The notes below the pieces were generated by a model, which did not search any database, was not told the origin of the DNA, and saw only the letters and a program-made list of their open reading frames with translations. A DNA stretch of 64,000 bases from Apostichopus japonicus (taxonomy: Eukaryota; Echinodermata; Holothuroidea; Aspidochirotida; Stichopodidae): contig NC_092563.1 of the NCBI RefSeq assembly GCF_037975245.1, forward strand, positions 17,843,594 through 17,907,593. The letters run 5' to 3'. Below, piece by piece: positions 62,299 through 64,000 of the stretch. The translations under genes were made by a program, and so were the position numbers. Position 1 is the stretch's first letter. Every line of letters starts with the position of its first letter.

Positions 62299-64000
62299 TC
62301 ATGTAATCAAAGGTATTAAGAGAGACCAGTTAGTCTATAGGCATCTTCTGCTGTATCTTCAGTTTTTGATCATATCAGTAAATGTTAAATATAAGCCCAG
62401 AATGGTAGTTAAAAAAAAGTCTAATATTACATAAAGAGCCTTTTTTTGTGTGTGTGTGTGTGTGTGTGCGTGAGTGTGTGTGTGTGTGAGTGAGTGCGCC
62501 TTTTGTTATCATTCTTCATTTCCTTTTTTATTTAGTTTTTTTTTTTCTTAAATTAATGCTCTGTTTTTGAAAGGGGGGCTGGAGGTAGGGCAGGCGCAAG
62601 ACAGCTTCAGTGCAAGTGGCAAATCATAAAGAGTGTTTTGTAGATGCAAACGGTACTAGAAAAAGTAATAAGTAGATGTTACCTTATTCTGTTACACTGC
62701 CTAAAACTGAATTATATGTTTATAGGATAGTGGTTTCAAGATGGTTTCTTTTGAAAGGAGGACTTTTCATATTGTGGGAGTGGCAAGAACAGAAATGAGT
62801 GTGTTGAATTTGTGTGGCATGCCCATTCCCTCCCTTCATCTATCCCTCCTGTCATCCCCACCTCCTCCCCTTTCCTCCCAACTATCTCCTTCAAAGTGAG
62901 TTTGATTTATGAATAATGAATATTCAAATATACCAAAACATGAAACTGATCATTGCAAAGTTAATCATTCTTTGTTATAAATGTAATATTCTTTGCTCAA
63001 AATATTCATCACATCATTTCAAATTTTTTGCTGCCTTATTTTGAAGTGCCTGTGACTATTTTCCCACAACATGCATTACAAAAGATTATATTTTATCAAT
63101 TGAATGTACCAGTGCCTTGCTTTTCTTCATTTATAATTATATCGATTAATTATTGCCTTGTCAGTCTATGTAGTATTTGAAGCCCCCCCCCCCCTTCCTC
63201 CCCATTCCTCACTATTAATAAATACCACGATAAATTTAGAAATTCAGAATACCATTTCTAAGTAATATGATTTGTGAGTTTCCTTTCTCTATGGTCCACC
63301 CCCCCCCCCCCAAACCACCTGTCTCCCAGAAAGTTTGAAAACACTTCTCAACTCTGTTCACAGCTCTATATACACTTTTTAAAAACTTCACACAAAATCT
63401 ATAAGAGAGCAGCCATAAATAGATTGTTAGTTCCACATAAACCTGTCTACACACAACTACCACAGTCTAAGTTCTAACTATCAACGTCATAGTTTAATCA
63501 TTTTGTCACTGTCCTAACAAACACACCATCTAGTCTACTGTAGTACTGCTGTGTGCTTTAGTCTCACATCCACAATAGCTATTTGAATATTTGTGTATCT
63601 TTTCTTAGCAATGTATGTTTTTCAGAAGCATTAGGATTATAATTTGTATCGATGCACAGTGAGTCCAATCCTTCCAAAAACAAACAAAATATTATATATT
63701 ATTTTCTTCCAACTAGGAATAGTATTCTCTTTATTAGATGAACTTTGATATTAAAAGAACTGATTCTTTGTGTGGAACTATTTTAGCCCGTTTAGTGGTA
63801 AAATAAGTTGAACACATCTCTAATAAAGTTAACATTTAAAATTTAACTGAAATATCCAGTTTGGACGATGTTCATACACAGTACTTTCATGTCACCCTTC
63901 AAAGCACTCGTACTGACAGTTTCAGCAATATGAATTATTATCCTGTTTATATCAGATAAAGATAAAGGAACTGTTTATACTGTTAAAGGGATACTCCGAG
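62299..64000 (+). repeat. Segmental duplication, copy 2 (runs off window)
   Basis: Collinear with 43,040-47,186, with two large gaps. It begins inside sequence corresponding to the FHOD 3'UTR. A (GT)n microsatellite at 62,447-62,498 replaces the GAGTGAGTGAGTG run of copy 1. The last matching base is the last base of the window, so the duplication continues. Confidence 0.92.

Overview
The window is eukaryotic genomic DNA: AT-rich, intron-rich, with GT-AG splice junctions and a dense load of MITEs, SINEs, minisatellites and one non-LTR retrotransposon fragment. The two genes point to a marine invertebrate, most likely a deuterostome such as an echinoderm (possibly a sea cucumber). They are an invertebrate FHOD-type formin and a short-chain collagen C4-like secreted protein. 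The organism call is inference from gene content and repeat style, not from a marker gene.

Region 1 (1 to about 43.95 kb, plus strand) is the 3' part of one FHOD formin gene. A giant exon (open from base 2 to 5102, about 1,700 codons, continuing upstream of the window) encodes a disordered linker. It carries nine copies of an L-L-x-L-L-R/K-G-G-D motif and three copies of a [12 protein letters not shown]-type motif. A series of small exons follows (42, 81, 105, 57, 72, 63 and 93 nt), all entering and leaving in phase 1. Then come the 1,055-nt exon with the poly-proline FH1 and the start of FH2, nine more FH2/tail exons, a 15-nt microexon, and a last exon carrying the DAD-like tail. The joined coding sequence in the window is 8,052 nt, exactly 2,684 codons including the stop. 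That consistency supports the model. The protein (at least 2,683 residues, N-terminal GBD/DID missing from the window) is more than twice the length of mammalian FHOD1.

The FHOD introns hold a 5'-truncated CR1/L2-like reverse transcriptase inserted in a G-rich minisatellite (about 15.15-16.80 kb), three tRNA-derived SINE-like repeats, a 908-bp TIR element, and many tandem arrays. One array (35.8-36.3 kb) is built from the last 12 nt of an FH2 exon plus its own 5' splice site. Another duplication (23.4-23.6 kb) copies a 3' splice site together with the first bases of the FH1 exon.

Region 2 (about 44-49.8 kb) is intergenic. It contains a segmental duplication of the FHOD 3'UTR and flank, whose second copy runs from 62.3 kb off the right edge of the window. 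It also contains a 2,055-bp hAT-like element with a smaller hAT-like element nested inside.

Region 3 (49.8-59.5 kb, minus strand) is a five-exon short-chain collagen C4-like gene (355 residues: signal peptide, coiled coil, short Gly-X-Y stretch, Cys-rich C-terminal domain). Its roughly 6-kb first intron is packed with hAT-like elements, a 316-bp-period tandem array and a SINE-like repeat whose head resembles U2 snRNA.

Region 4 (59.5-64 kb) is intergenic, with an inverted copy of a repeat seen at 29.3 kb and the second copy of the segmental duplication. No CRISPR array, operon, rRNA or intact tRNA gene was seen.
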